Positions 32,095 through 40,847 of a stretch of 64,000 bases of DNA are shown piece after piece. The stretch's first letter is position 1; the number at the start of each line of letters is the position of its first letter. Both the position numbers and the translations under genes were made by a program. The DNA comes from Hespellia stercorisuis DSM 15480. GTDB lineage: Bacteria > Bacillota > Clostridia > Lachnospirales > Lachnospiraceae. Location: assembly GCF_900142165.1 (NCBI RefSeq), contig NZ_FQZY01000007.1:87236-151235 (forward strand), written 5' to 3'. The notes below the pieces were generated by a model that had not been told where the DNA came from, ran no database searches, and saw only the letters and a list, made by a program, of their open reading frames with translations.

Positions 32095-33361
32095 TGGTTA
32101 CCTCCGTTTCTGATGCAACCTCCAAATCCTCAAATCGAATAATCACACCGTCACGGATGACTGAAATATCATCGGTCTTTCCGTCCTTGAACTGAGCATA
32201 GCGTTTCACTGCTACATCCACAAATTTAGGCTCCAACTCAACTCCATAACAGATTCTGTCCAGCTGTTCGCAAGCCATCAGTGTGGATGCACTGCCGAGA
32301 AAGCCATCAAGCACAATACCATTGGATTGTGTACACTGCTTAATCAAATAGGCAATCAGTGGCACAGGCTTTGAGGATGGATGCCCACAGCCATCTTTTT
32401 CAGAGTCTTTGATACCGTCAAATTCAAAAACGGCAGTCTGCTTCTGATCGCCATACCAGATATGCTTGCCGTCTTTTCTCCAACCCCAGATGATAGGCTC
32501 CATGTTGAACTTCCAGTCGGTACGCATAAATGGTGCCCTTGGCTTTTTCCAAATTAGACCTGCCCCCACTTTAAACCCGGCATCCTCAAACGCATCGTAA
32601 AACACACGAGTCTTCATGGTCGCATAGAATTCATAAATGGATGCATCTGCCGCCATAGCATTTTTGAAATTAGTAAAGACCTTTAACAGGAATTCATACC
32701 CCTGCTTATCATTCAGATTGTCATTAGCAATCGTGCCAGACTTGTTTTTCAGTTCCACAAAATATGGAGCGTCCGTACACACAAGATTGACCTTGGTTTC
32801 GCCCAGCAACTTTTCAAAAGTTTCAGGAGCAGTGGAATCTCCGCAGATTACCTTGTGCCTGCCAATTATCCAAATATCGCCCGACTTTGACAGTGCAGGA
32901 TTTTGCAGTTCTGCATCTACATCAAAGTCATCTTCTTCGGCATCATTGTCTTTATCAAAGAGAATCGACAGTTCCTTTTCATCAAACCCGGTCAAACCCA
33001 CATCAAAGGATTCTGCCTGCAATGCTTCAATCTCCACACGCAGAAGCTCTTCATCCCATCCGGCATCCATTGCCATACGATTGTCAGCGAGTATATATGC
33101 TTTCTTCTGTGCCGGAGTAAGATAGTCCACAAATACACACGGTACTTCCGTGATACCTTCTTCCTTTGCTGCGAGAATGCGTCCATGCCCAGCTATTACA
33201 TTGAACTCTCTGTCAACAATGACAGGATTGATAAAACCGAACTCTCGCAGGGAGGAGCGAAGTTTCGTAATCTGCTGTGCGTTATGCGTTCTGGCATTAT
33301 TCACATACGGCACTAATTTGGAGACTGCAATTAGCTGCATCTCTGTTGTTGTCTTTCCCAT
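32087..33361 (-). CDS. ParB-like domain fused to DNA methyltransferase
   Basis: 424 aa from ATG 33361. The N-terminal ParB/Srx-like domain is LVPYVNNARTHNAQQITKLRSSLREFGFINPVIVD...VIAGHGRILAAKEEGI. The C-terminal adenine/N4-cytosine methyltransferase has CTDAPYF where DPPY is usual, and LDGFLGSASTLMACEQLDR where GSGST is usual, plus SSKPVPLIAYLI. Such ParB-MTase fusions are frequent beside phage terminase genes. The altered motif residues may mean reduced or changed activity. Its start overlaps the 52-aa gene stop as TAATG. Confidence 0.85.
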   Translation of the reverse strand: MGKTTTEMQLIAVSKLVPYVNNARTHNAQQITKLRSSLREFGFINPVIVDREFNVIAGHGRILAAKEEGITEVPCVFVDYLTPAQKKAYILADNRMAMDAGWDEELLRVEIEALQAESFDVGLTGFDEKELSILFDKDNDAEEDDFDVDAELQNPALSKSGDIWIIGRHKVICGDSTAPETFEKLLGETKVNLVCTDAPYFVELKNKSGTIANDNLNDKQGYEFLLKVFTNFKNAMAADASIYEFYATMKTRVFYDAFEDAGFKVGAGLIWKKPRAPFMRTDWKFNMEPIIWGWRKDGKHIWYGDQKQTAVFEFDGIKDSEKDGCGHPSSKPVPLIAYLIKQCTQSNGIVLDGFLGSASTLMACEQLDRICYGVELEPKFVDVAVKRYAQFKDGKTDDISVIRDGVIIRFEDLEVASETEVTND

Positions 33362-33519
33362 TATCCACACCGCCTTTCCAACAATTTATGCAGTCCTTTT
33401 TCTGCACCCGCAATATCTCCGGCAAAAGCCTGACCCTTGATGGTGCGGAACTGCTGTGTGCTGAGGTTGCGTTTATTGGCTTTCAGTTTTTTCATAAAAT
33501 CTGTCAATTCTGTTTTCAT
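33361..33519 (-). CDS. Small conserved phage protein upstream of methyltransferase
   Basis: 52 aa: MKTELTDFMKKLKANKRNLSTQ, ending KGLHKLLERRCG. Found by reading the 150-bp gap between small terminase and ParB-MTase. It ends TAATG into the methyltransferase start and begins 1 bp after the terminase small-subunit stop, so coupling is tight. Helical, basic; function unknown. Confidence 0.65.
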   Translation of the reverse strand: MKTELTDFMKKLKANKRNLSTQQFRTIKGQAFAGDIAGAEKGLHKLLERRCG

Positions 33520-33520
33520 T

Positions 33521-34072
33521 TCAGTTTCCTTTCCTTGCACGGAGCAGACGCTCCATCACATCATTCTGTGGTGCTTCATCGCTGTATTCGGTATTGCAGT
33601 TTTCCTTTACGATCTGGAATATCTCATTCCACAAACGCACCGCTTGGTTCATATAGTTAATCCCAATATTGATAAATGGGGAAGGGATAGGCTTCTGTGT
33701 GGTCGGATGCTTTGAAAGGAACCCCAACTTGCTGGTCATTTCCTCACACTGAATCCAACGAGCCGATGCCATTGCATATCGTTCCAAAAGCTGACTGGAT
33801 ACTTTCTGACTGCATCCGATCCTTTTCAGCCACTCCCATGTTTCTCTGTAAATATCAGCGGCCTGCAGTTCACTGCCGTCACGCTGTTCTGCTGATAAAA
33901 AATCGTGTGGCTTCGGCATCTCCACACCTTCCATCTCTGGAATATCCAAAACCTCTAATGGTCTGCCTCCCGGATTTCCGTTTTCGGATTTCTCTTTTAC
34001 AGCAGATTTCTTTCGTCCGGCACCTGCTCTGGCACCGCCTCTGCCGCCTGTATTATTCGATTTTGTAGGCAT
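33521..34072 (-). CDS. Phage terminase small subunit, P27 family
   Basis: 183 aa. GGRGGARAGAGRKKS start, PKPHDFLSAEQRDGSELQAADIYRETWEWLKRIGCSQKVSSQLLERYAMASARWIQCEE, PSPFINIGINYMNQAVRLWNEIFQIVKEN: the P27-type small terminase that recognises the packaging site. The large subunit lies 7.3 kb downstream instead of adjacent. Confidence 0.88.
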   Translation of the reverse strand: MPTKSNNTGGRGGARAGAGRKKSAVKEKSENGNPGGRPLEVLDIPEMEGVEMPKPHDFLSAEQRDGSELQAADIYRETWEWLKRIGCSQKVSSQLLERYAMASARWIQCEEMTSKLGFLSKHPTTQKPIPSPFINIGINYMNQAVRLWNEIFQIVKENCNTEYSDEAPQNDVMERLLRARKGN

Positions 34073-34183
34073 ATTTTTCTCGACCTCCTTTATTACCCTT
34101 TTGAAAACGCCCTTTTTGTGCGTGAAGGGGGGCGCCGTTTTCCCGGAAATGGACCCGCAGAGATAAATTGACCCCCTCCGGGG
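34073..34183. other. Non-coding gap before small terminase; candidate packaging (cos/pac) region
   Basis: No gene in this 111-bp stretch. It contains a G-run with GGGGGGCGCC and an inverted repeat GACCCC-CTCC-GGGGTC. In HK97-like phages the cos site usually lies between the HNH gene and the small terminase, exactly this position. No sequence proof of a cut site. Confidence 0.35.
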
Positions 34184-34549
34184 TCAGTCACGAATCTGAC
34201 GGTCACCCATCTCTAAATGAATTTTGTTATGACAGGAACGGCACAGACTCATAAGATTGCTTCTTTCATGCGTTCCGCCCTTTGATATTGGTACCTTGTG
34301 ATGCACCTCATCCACGGGAACTAATATCCCACGCTCAAAGCACTGTTCACAGAAAGGATGCTCTCTGACATAACTGTCACGGATGCGTTTCCACGCTCTG
34401 CCATACTTGCGGCGTACTGACGGGTCACGGCTGTACGTCTCGTAGCGTTTGGCTTCTGCCTTCTTGTGTTCCAAGCAGTAGCTGCTGCCTTCCTCGGCAT
34501 ACATAAGACAGCCGGGGTAAGCACACCCTCGTCTTGGTTTTCTTGGCAA
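34184..34549 (-). CDS. HNH endonuclease (packaging-associated)
   Basis: 121 aa; start taken as TTG 34549 (GGAGG 8 nt upstream): LPRKPRRGCAYPGCLMYAEEGSSYCLEHKK. HNH motif: CEQCFERGILVPVDEVHHKVPISKGGTHERSNLMSLCRSCHNKIH. HNH proteins next to the terminase assist cleavage at packaging in HK97-like phages. Preceded by the fourth hairpin/T-run element. Confidence 0.85.
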   Translation of the reverse strand: MPRKPRRGCAYPGCLMYAEEGSSYCLEHKKAEAKRYETYSRDPSVRRKYGRAWKRIRDSYVREHPFCEQCFERGILVPVDEVHHKVPISKGGTHERSNLMSLCRSCHNKIHLEMGDRQIRD

Positions 34550-34566
34550 TTGCTCCACCTCCTTTA

Positions 34567-34609
34567 GGGCATAAGAAAAACCCTGCAGGTCGGTGTGACC
34601 CACAAGGCT
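34567..34609 (-). terminator. Hairpin/T-run element before HNH gene
   Basis: Minus strand CCTTGTGGGTC/GACCTGCAGGG stem (wobbles), followed by TTTTTCTTATGCCC and then the HNH RBS. Fourth of the set. Confidence 0.55.
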
Positions 34610-34671
34610 TGACTTTTTCTCCTATTTCACTGTCTTAAGTATAGCACACAAGTTTTGTGCATAGTAGTGAA

Positions 34672-35313
34672 CTATACTGCACTTTTTTTATCTTCACGAT
34701 ATTTTAGGATTCTTTTAATCGCCGGAACAAGCTTTGTAACGTTGGTGTTTATATTTTCGGTGTCTATGCGTATTACATTCCAACCCTCACCCAATTTATC
34801 AGCAATCACTTCATCTCGTATTGTTTGCGCTTTTTCATTATCCTTTGTATGGAATGGCCGTCCGTCAATCTCCAAGGCAACCTTAAATTCTGGGATGATA
34901 AAGTCGACACTGTATTCATATACGCTAACTTGGTGATTGATTTTCAACCCACGCTTTATCAACTCCACTGCTGTCATAATTTCCTCTGTGCTCTGAAACC
35001 AGCCCGCCTTATAAAGATTCTTTTGGACAATCTCCAGTGCCTTTTTGTATTTGGCTATATCCGTAACTTTTGAAATTCTTTTAATCGCTGTATCAAATTT
35101 CTTCTGCTTTTTATCCACCTGCAACACTTTCTTGTTTTTTACGTGTTCTTCTACCAACAGTTTCTTACAATCAGCACACGTATATTCCGTACCTCTAATG
35201 TAAGACCAAGTAGAAACGGGGCTTCCACAAATCCTGCATGGTGGAAAATACCACCCGAATCCATCGTGTTTTTCCATCGGAATGTTATCTTGTATCGCTT
35301 CAGCGTATCCCAT
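34672..35313 (-). CDS. Zn-knuckle plus DUF559/Vsr-like endonuclease domain protein
   Basis: 213 aa. N-terminal CRICGSPVSTW...CADCKK knuckle, helical middle, and a C-terminal PD-(D/E)XK-like domain: YEYSVDFIIPEFKVALEIDGRPFHTKDNEKAQTIRDEVIADKLGEGWNVIRIDTENI, as in DUF559/Vsr-type nucleases. Overlaps the ArpU-like gene by 14 bp. Could act in phage DNA processing. Substrate unknown. Confidence 0.7.
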   Translation of the reverse strand: MGYAEAIQDNIPMEKHDGFGWYFPPCRICGSPVSTWSYIRGTEYTCADCKKLLVEEHVKNKKVLQVDKKQKKFDTAIKRISKVTDIAKYKKALEIVQKNLYKAGWFQSTEEIMTAVELIKRGLKINHQVSVYEYSVDFIIPEFKVALEIDGRPFHTKDNEKAQTIRDEVIADKLGEGWNVIRIDTENINTNVTKLVPAIKRILKYREDKKSAV

Positions 35314-35734
35314 TATCTTTCACCTCCATTTGCTTTTCAAATTCCTGTAGTGCCTTACCATGCAGCTTGTATATCCATCTTAGGCTATAGTGCATTTCGT
35401 TGGCTATTTGCTCCCAAGTATAATAACTGAGATATTTTAGTTCCAACACGGATTGATAATCAACATTCTCCAGCCCATGTATCAGTTCCATGATAGTGGT
35501 TTTTATTTCTACAAGCGCACTAATTTCTCTTGTGATTTTTTGCTCCACGTCTATAATTTTATCAATACACCTCACATAAGGAGCCTCTATATTTCTATTT
35601 GGATTGTAATGTGCTTCAAAATTACAACCTGAAATCCTACCAGACAAATCTCTCCAATGTTCCAATTCGCGGAAATCAAAATTCATCTGTATCTCAATTC
35701 TTTTTACCTGCAACAAATAATCTTTCGCTGTCAT
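35300..35734 (-). CDS. DUF1492/ArpU-like late transcription regulator
   Basis: 144 aa from ATG 35734 (GGAGG upstream). MTAKDYLLQVKRIEIQMNFDFRELEHWRDL... and the C-terminal sigma-4-like HTH (VLELKYLSYYTWEQIANEMHYSLRWIYKLHGKALQEFEK) fit the DUF1492/ArpU group that switches on late genes in Gram-positive phages. Its place between replication and packaging genes agrees. Confidence 0.75.
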   Translation of the reverse strand: MTAKDYLLQVKRIEIQMNFDFRELEHWRDLSGRISGCNFEAHYNPNRNIEAPYVRCIDKIIDVEQKITREISALVEIKTTIMELIHGLENVDYQSVLELKYLSYYTWEQIANEMHYSLRWIYKLHGKALQEFEKQMEVKDNGIR

Positions 35735-35801
35735 ATCCTTACCTCCGAATTTTTGTATTCCTCTCGGATTGGCTTGGATTGTCATAGGTTGACTCTGATT
35801 T

Positions 35802-37160
35802 TCATAGATTGGCTTTTACGGCATCAATCAAGGCGGATTGGGTACTGTCCTTGTCAGACAGTGCTTTTAATATGCGTTCATCAATAGTGCCTTCCGTAAT
35901 AATGTGCTGTATCACTACAGTTTCGGATTTTTGACCTTGCCTCCATAAACGGGCATTGGTCTGCTGATAAAGTTCCAACGACCATGTTAATCCGAACCAT
36001 ACAAGGCAGGAGCCGCCTTGCTGAAGGTTGAGTCCATGACCTGCCGATGCAGGATGTATCAGTGCTACGGGATATTCTCCATTATTCCATCTTTTGATGC
36101 TGTCATCGGTATCCAATTTAACAAAGGGAATCTTCAGCTGATGCAGCCTTTCACTGATACGCTTATAATCATGCTGAAACCAATATGCCACAAGCAATGG
36201 CTGTCCGTTTGCCGATTCGATAATATCCTCCAATGCGTCCAGCTTTTGATTATGAATACCTACAACGCTCTCATCATCAGAATAAATCGCACCGTTTGCC
36301 ATCTGTGATAGTTTCCCAGTCAGTGCCGCTGCATTGGCGGCTGTAATTTCACCATTTGGCAGTGAAAGCACCAACTCCTGTTTCATTTCATCGTACCGTT
36401 TCTGTTCATCCTCGGACAAATGAACGATATACTGACTGCTAATCAGTTCAGGCATTTTCAGATGATCGGTGGATTTCATGGAAATCGTGATATCCGCAAT
36501 CTTGCTGTAAATGGCATCCTCTGCACCGGGAAGTGCTTTGTAGGAATACACGATGGGACCATTGCATTTGTCCGGCTTGAAATACTGCTGCCTGTACTGA
36601 CCGATAAATCTTCCAAGCCTTGCACCCATGTCCAGCAGCTTGAATTCTGCAAATAAATCCATCAGGCCGTTACTGCTTGGTGTTCCCGTCAAACCAACAA
36701 TTCTCTTTACCTGTGGTCTGACTTTCATCAATGCCTTGAATCGCTTTGCTTGATGATTTTTGAAGGAAGATAATTCATCTACAACCACCATGTCATAGTC
36801 AAACGGGCTGCCACTTTCTTCAATCAGCCACTGCACATTTTCACGGTTGATGATATAGAGGTCTGCTTGTTTTTCCAGTGCTTGTTTTCGCTCTGCCACA
36901 TTGCCCACAACAATGGAATACCGAAGGTCGGAGAGATGATTCCATTTCCCGATTTCATCAGACCATGTTGTTCTGGCCACTCGCAGGGGACCTATAATCA
37001 AAATCCTATGAACATCAAAATTGTCAAACAACAGATTATTGATTGCCGTCAGCGTGATGCTCGTCTTGCCCAGTCCCATCGACAGGAGAATGGCCGCTAT
37101 CGGATGCGTTTCGATATATTCTGCAGCATATTTCTGATAATCATGTGGATTGTATTGCAT
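35802..37160 (-). CDS. SNF2-family DEAD/H helicase
   Basis: 452 aa from ATG 37160 (GGAGGG upstream). Walker A SMGLGKTSITL, motif Ia IIGPLRVARTTW, DEXH-type VVVDELSSFKNHQAKRF, motif III GLTGTPSSN, and C-terminal helicase motifs ALIHPASAGHGLNLQQGG and QTNARLWRQGQKSETVVIQHII. It unwinds or remodels DNA during phage replication. Paired with the VRR-NUC nuclease, which it overlaps by 20 bp. Confidence 0.9.
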   Translation of the reverse strand: MQYNPHDYQKYAAEYIETHPIAAILLSMGLGKTSITLTAINNLLFDNFDVHRILIIGPLRVARTTWSDEIGKWNHLSDLRYSIVVGNVAERKQALEKQADLYIINRENVQWLIEESGSPFDYDMVVVDELSSFKNHQAKRFKALMKVRPQVKRIVGLTGTPSSNGLMDLFAEFKLLDMGARLGRFIGQYRQQYFKPDKCNGPIVYSYKALPGAEDAIYSKIADITISMKSTDHLKMPELISSQYIVHLSEDEQKRYDEMKQELVLSLPNGEITAANAAALTGKLSQMANGAIYSDDESVVGIHNQKLDALEDIIESANGQPLLVAYWFQHDYKRISERLHQLKIPFVKLDTDDSIKRWNNGEYPVALIHPASAGHGLNLQQGGSCLVWFGLTWSLELYQQTNARLWRQGQKSETVVIQHIITEGTIDERILKALSDKDSTQSALIDAVKANL

Positions 37161-37422
37161 CCAAAATCCCTCCAATCTGCTCCGGGTCATCCAGCACATA
37201 GACCGCAAAGCCAAGTTTTCTCAAAAGGTTATGCCTTGACACCTGCAGGGGTCTTGGCTTTTGCCCGGTAGCCTTTACTTCTACGAATGCTATCTTTTTC
37301 TTCGGCAGAAGCACAATGCGGTCGGGCATCCCGTCATATCCGGGAGATACCCACTTGGGGCAGATACCTCCCATATTTTTTACTGCTGTTACCAGCTTTT
37401 GTTCTATTTGTTTTTCTCTCAT
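37141..37422 (-). CDS. VRR-NUC domain nuclease
   Basis: 93 aa: MREKQIEQKLVTAVKNMGGICPKWVSPGYDGMPDRIVLLPKKKIAFVEVKATGQKPRPLQ. The GMPDR...FVEVK pattern is the PD-(D/E)XK core of VRR-NUC proteins, often next to SNF2 helicases in phages; a Holliday-junction or flap-processing role is possible. Confidence 0.88.
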   Translation of the reverse strand: MREKQIEQKLVTAVKNMGGICPKWVSPGYDGMPDRIVLLPKKKIAFVEVKATGQKPRPLQVSRHNLLRKLGFAVYVLDDPEQIGGILDAIQST

Positions 37423-37676
37423 TCCATTTCATCCTCATCAGTGGGCATTTCATAGACATTTGCTCCACGTTCTACCGCTTTATAAATTTCTCGAATAACA
37501 CTAATAGCTTTGTGAGCAGTGGCATAACCTCCCATTTCAACTCTTCCATACTCCAAACTATTAGAATCAATTACCGCTAATATCAAGAACTTTCCGCTGT
37601 TCCCATTTGATACTGCAAGTCTGCTAAATGCACTCATGTTATAAATCTGTGTGTTTTCTTTATTTATAATCCACAT
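37419..37676 (-). CDS. Small phage protein, unknown
   Basis: 85 aa from ATG 37676 (GGAGG 8 nt upstream): MWIINKENTQIYNMSAFSRLAV...REIYKAVERGANVYEMPTDEDEME. Beta-rich start and acidic tail. Stop overlaps the VRR-NUC start by 4 bp. No family recognised. Confidence 0.6.
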   Translation of the reverse strand: MWIINKENTQIYNMSAFSRLAVSNGNSGKFLILAVIDSNSLEYGRVEMGGYATAHKAISVIREIYKAVERGANVYEMPTDEDEME

Positions 37677-37707
37677 AATAAATTCCTCCATTTTCTTCAT
37701 ACCGGAA

Positions 37708-37827
37708 ACAAGCAACGAGATGTAACACCTTCCCCTATAATTACTACGCGGGTGTTACAGGTACATATTTAGTACTATAAGTACCCTTTTGTATATAAGG
37801 AATATAGTTGTTACAAATGTTGCTTGT
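37708..37827 (-). ncRNA. Duplicated structured element, copy 2
   Basis: Stem ACAAGCAAC (minus, 37827-37819) with GTTGCTTGT (37716-37708) and TGTAAC (37815-37810) with GTTACA (37726-37721). The minus strand carries the same interior marks as 8388-8509: GTAACAACTATA, CCTTATATA, and TTATAGGGGA before the 3' arm. Stem bases differ from copy 1 yet stay paired. Confidence 0.45.
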
Positions 37828-37841
37828 ACCTCTAAAAGCCT

Positions 37842-40220
37842 TTAGTTATCAGTGTTTTGGGCTAAGCAACAGGTTCTCTCATACAGGCGTTGCTTACCAT
37901 AGGGAGAACACTTGCGAACCTTTGATGTTCGTTGCCAACCGTCAATCTGAGTCATAAGGGCTGCTATCGCATACGAGTCAGACGGTTTAAGGTCAGCCAA
38001 GCTGCGTCCAAAGCATTCACACCATATCTCTGCATTACTTACCGTATTTCTTCGTGTTATGCCTTTCACGGTTGTAGGCGCATCACGTTCAGCCAGATAG
38101 TTCTTCCTCGCATAAATATCCATTGACTCCCAGCTTAAAGGCAGAAGTGTTTCCAAATATTCCTCCACCATGCCTTGACGTTCATCGACTTCCATTGCTT
38201 CACGCTGTACCTCTTCTGCACGGGAAATCATATCGCCTTCGAGATACAGCTTTTCGCCATTTTCATAATAGTATTTTGACTCAGCCCAAATCTGGTCTCT
38301 GTCCTCTTTGGTGAAATTCCATGTCTTTTTCTGCTCGGTCTGATTCAGCTTTACCACCCAAAAGCGGCGGTTGCCTGTAATATCACGCAGATATCCACGC
38401 TCACCATTTACAGAGGCAATGATGATACACTGTCTCGGATGGCTCTCCACGGTCTTGCCGTAGCTTGGTCGGTACTTATCATCAGAGGTAGAGAGGAACG
38501 CTTTCACTTTTTCAATATCAGCTTTTTTCATCCCGGCAAGCTCCGCAATCTCCATAATCCAGAACCCCTGCAGTTTCTCCGCACCCGATTTGTCATTCAT
38601 ATCAGTAAGGGACAGAGTTTCAGAGTAATATTCATCGCCCACAAGGTCTTTGAATAAGGTACTTTTACCAATGCCCTGAATACCGTCAAGCACCAGAACG
38701 CAGTCATATTTCACACCCGGATGATAGATACGGGCTACGGCTGCCGCAAAGGTCTTACGGGTCACTGTTTTTACATAATCGGCATTGTCTGCCTGCAAGT
38801 ATCGAATCAGCAGATTTTCCACACGCTTTTTTCCGTCCCATTCAGGTAGACTATTTAGGTAATCACGGACAGGATGGAAACTGCGGTCATCTGCCACCTT
38901 GGTAAAGCTGACCTCGTGATTACGAGAGGAAAATGGAATATAGCGAATGTCAATGAGTGCTTTCATCTGTGCGGTATCGGCATCGCGCCAGAACTTATTA
39001 TCCTTTGGTCTATCCCACGGCAAGGGACCTGTAATCTGTACACGATTTGCCATTTCGTTGAATGCAAAATTTGCATAATCGGGGTCATTGTTCAGAATCA
39101 GCATTTCATTCCACACGCTGTTTTCCAGCAGATTGCTCCTCGGCATATATTTGAGAAGCGATTCCCAGTTTTCACTGCCCTCAAAATCCTTATCCACTTT
39201 TTCCTTGCGTTCTGCCGCAAGCTGGAGTTTCACCTTATCGAGGGATAATGCTAACTCGCACATGGCATTGAAAGATTTTTTTGCATCAAGATCTCCGAAT
39301 TTGTGAATACGTACAAGGTCAAAACCATTCAAAAGTTTCTCACAGGCAGGGTCGGTAGCATGATGACTGTAAGCAAACAGGTCATCATAAATCACAACAC
39401 CTGCGGAGCCTTCGCCGGGGATAAAATCATATCGTCCAGACCCGTCTGCTGTTGGTGTATAAATATCGGAAAGGAACTCCTCTATTGTTTCCTGAATGGT
39501 GGGAAAGGCACGGCAGAACACACCAACAGTGCCTGCCTTTTCAAGTGGATTTTGCTGTTTTCCCACTGCCGTTTTAATTACCTCGGACTGCCTCGTTGAG
39601 GTCGGCCACTGTGAAATATCATGCCAATCCTCATACATGGAAAGCAGTGCATCCACATCAAGCGGCTGTGCCTGATTCTCTTCAAAGGCAAATTCTCCGT
39701 TTGAAGGGCAAGATGCCCAGTACATCATACGGTTTGCCTGATAGGTAGAATCATCAAAATAGTCCATTCCTATCTGTTTGGCAGCCATACGCATCAGTGC
39801 CGGATACTCCTCCTCACTAACCTCACGAGAAAACAGAAATACCACACGGTATCTCGGAGTCTGTGCTGTATGGCTGTGAGTGGAATAAATGAAATAGGTC
39901 ACATTGCCATAGGCTGTTTTGACTTCATTGCAGAAATCCACCTCTGCAGGGATGCTGTCGGCATCGAGAAGTCCCAATGTACGAAACAGCACATTTCCGT
40001 TTTTACGGATACCGCCTCTGAGCCAGCCACCGACCACACCACCGATGTCTTTTAAGTTGCTGCGTTGGTCTTTGGTCATCTTAGGATATTCTTCAGCGGT
40101 TTCCGAAGTACGCAGGGGATGCTTGTTGCGGTCAACAAGGTAATCCCAGTCCAACTCCTGATTCTTATATTTCTTATCTGTTCTGTGATTGCACACAGCA
40201 ATCTTCACTTTACAATTCAT
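37842..40220 (-). CDS. VapE-family primase/helicase
   Basis: 792 aa, AAAGGAGG upstream. The N-terminal ~200 residues resemble an archaeo-eukaryotic primase fold (TLGLLDADSIPAEVDFC, YFIYSTHSHTAQTPRYRVVFLFSR, YQANRMMYWA). The C-terminal virulence-associated E / superfamily 3-like ATPase has Walker A LDGIQGIGKSTLFKDLVG, Walker B LQGFWIMEIAEL, and the arginine-finger region GNRRFWVVKL. It starts phage DNA replication. The start overlaps the DUF4406 gene by 11 bp. Confidence 0.88.
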   Translation of the reverse strand: MNCKVKIAVCNHRTDKKYKNQELDWDYLVDRNKHPLRTSETAEEYPKMTKDQRSNLKDIGGVVGGWLRGGIRKNGNVLFRTLGLLDADSIPAEVDFCNEVKTAYGNVTYFIYSTHSHTAQTPRYRVVFLFSREVSEEEYPALMRMAAKQIGMDYFDDSTYQANRMMYWASCPSNGEFAFEENQAQPLDVDALLSMYEDWHDISQWPTSTRQSEVIKTAVGKQQNPLEKAGTVGVFCRAFPTIQETIEEFLSDIYTPTADGSGRYDFIPGEGSAGVVIYDDLFAYSHHATDPACEKLLNGFDLVRIHKFGDLDAKKSFNAMCELALSLDKVKLQLAAERKEKVDKDFEGSENWESLLKYMPRSNLLENSVWNEMLILNNDPDYANFAFNEMANRVQITGPLPWDRPKDNKFWRDADTAQMKALIDIRYIPFSSRNHEVSFTKVADDRSFHPVRDYLNSLPEWDGKKRVENLLIRYLQADNADYVKTVTRKTFAAAVARIYHPGVKYDCVLVLDGIQGIGKSTLFKDLVGDEYYSETLSLTDMNDKSGAEKLQGFWIMEIAELAGMKKADIEKVKAFLSTSDDKYRPSYGKTVESHPRQCIIIASVNGERGYLRDITGNRRFWVVKLNQTEQKKTWNFTKEDRDQIWAESKYYYENGEKLYLEGDMISRAEEVQREAMEVDERQGMVEEYLETLLPLSWESMDIYARKNYLAERDAPTTVKGITRRNTVSNAEIWCECFGRSLADLKPSDSYAIAALMTQIDGWQRTSKVRKCSPYGKQRLYERTCCLAQNTDN

Positions 40221-40641
40221 GCTGTACCTCCTTTAAATCACTGCCGAAATATCGCAGTCTGTAATTTTTTCTTCTGGCTCTCCTAATTTCAGCATCCATT
40301 CCGGTTGATATAATTTCTCCAAACACCCACACCTCGCTGCAATGGCTCATCATCACATTTCCAAAGTGCAGTCCCATCTCACGTTCCGTTATATCGTTAT
40401 CGTTAAGAAACTGCGGAAACAGCAAATGCGGAGCAATGGGAATGTATCCCTGCTCCACAGCAAAACGGCTGTACTTTCGTGCATTTGCAATGTTCCCGGC
40501 AACATCTCCCGAAAACGGGGAGCATACATACACGATTGGTCTGTATGCTCTTGCTGCCTTCGTTTCTTGTTCGATATTGGATAAAGCACCGTAGGTAGTT
40601 GGGTCAGGATAGCCTTCGCTGTTATACCTGCTCACACCCAC
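40210..40641 (-). CDS. DUF4406 (nucleoside 2-deoxyribosyltransferase-like) protein
   Basis: 143 aa, start GTG 40641 (GGGAGG 8 nt upstream). IVYVCSPFSGDVAGNIANARKYSRFAVEQGYIPIAPHLLFPQF and EVWVFGEIISTGMDAEIRRARRKN match DUF4406, relatives of deoxyribosyltransferases. A nucleotide-metabolism role in phage replication is inferred. Confidence 0.75.
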   Translation of the reverse strand: MGVSRYNSEGYPDPTTYGALSNIEQETKAARAYRPIVYVCSPFSGDVAGNIANARKYSRFAVEQGYIPIAPHLLFPQFLNDNDITEREMGLHFGNVMMSHCSEVWVFGEIISTGMDAEIRRARRKNYRLRYFGSDLKEVQHEL

Positions 40642-40846
40642 AAGCCTGACCTCCCATCAACTTTTTGCTGCAGTTCTTACACATCACTGCTGTACCGAAA
40701 AGATCAATCTCACCATCGGCAAAAACCTCTGCAAGGTCAACCTGTATCTCCGTACCACAACGGGGACAGCGGCAGAATACATTCTCATCGTTAATTTCAA
40801 TGGAAACCTCCATTGCATCATTCAGCTGTTCTTTCACATAAAACAT
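40622..40846 (-). CDS. Small zinc-ribbon protein in replication block
   Basis: 74 aa, GAGG upstream: VFCRCPRCGTEIQVDLAEVFADGEIDLFGTAVMCKNCSKKLMGG. Two CxxC pairs form a zinc ribbon. Overlaps DUF4406 by 20 bp and lies 1 bp after Rha. Function unknown. Confidence 0.65.
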   Translation of the reverse strand: MFYVKEQLNDAMEVSIEINDENVFCRCPRCGTEIQVDLAEVFADGEIDLFGTAVMCKNCSKKLMGGQACGCEQV

Positions 40847-40847
40847 A

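Noticed and set aside
34171..34186. GACCCC-CTCC-GGGGTC as a transcription terminator
   Set aside because: No T-run follows on either strand; noted only as part of the possible packaging region.
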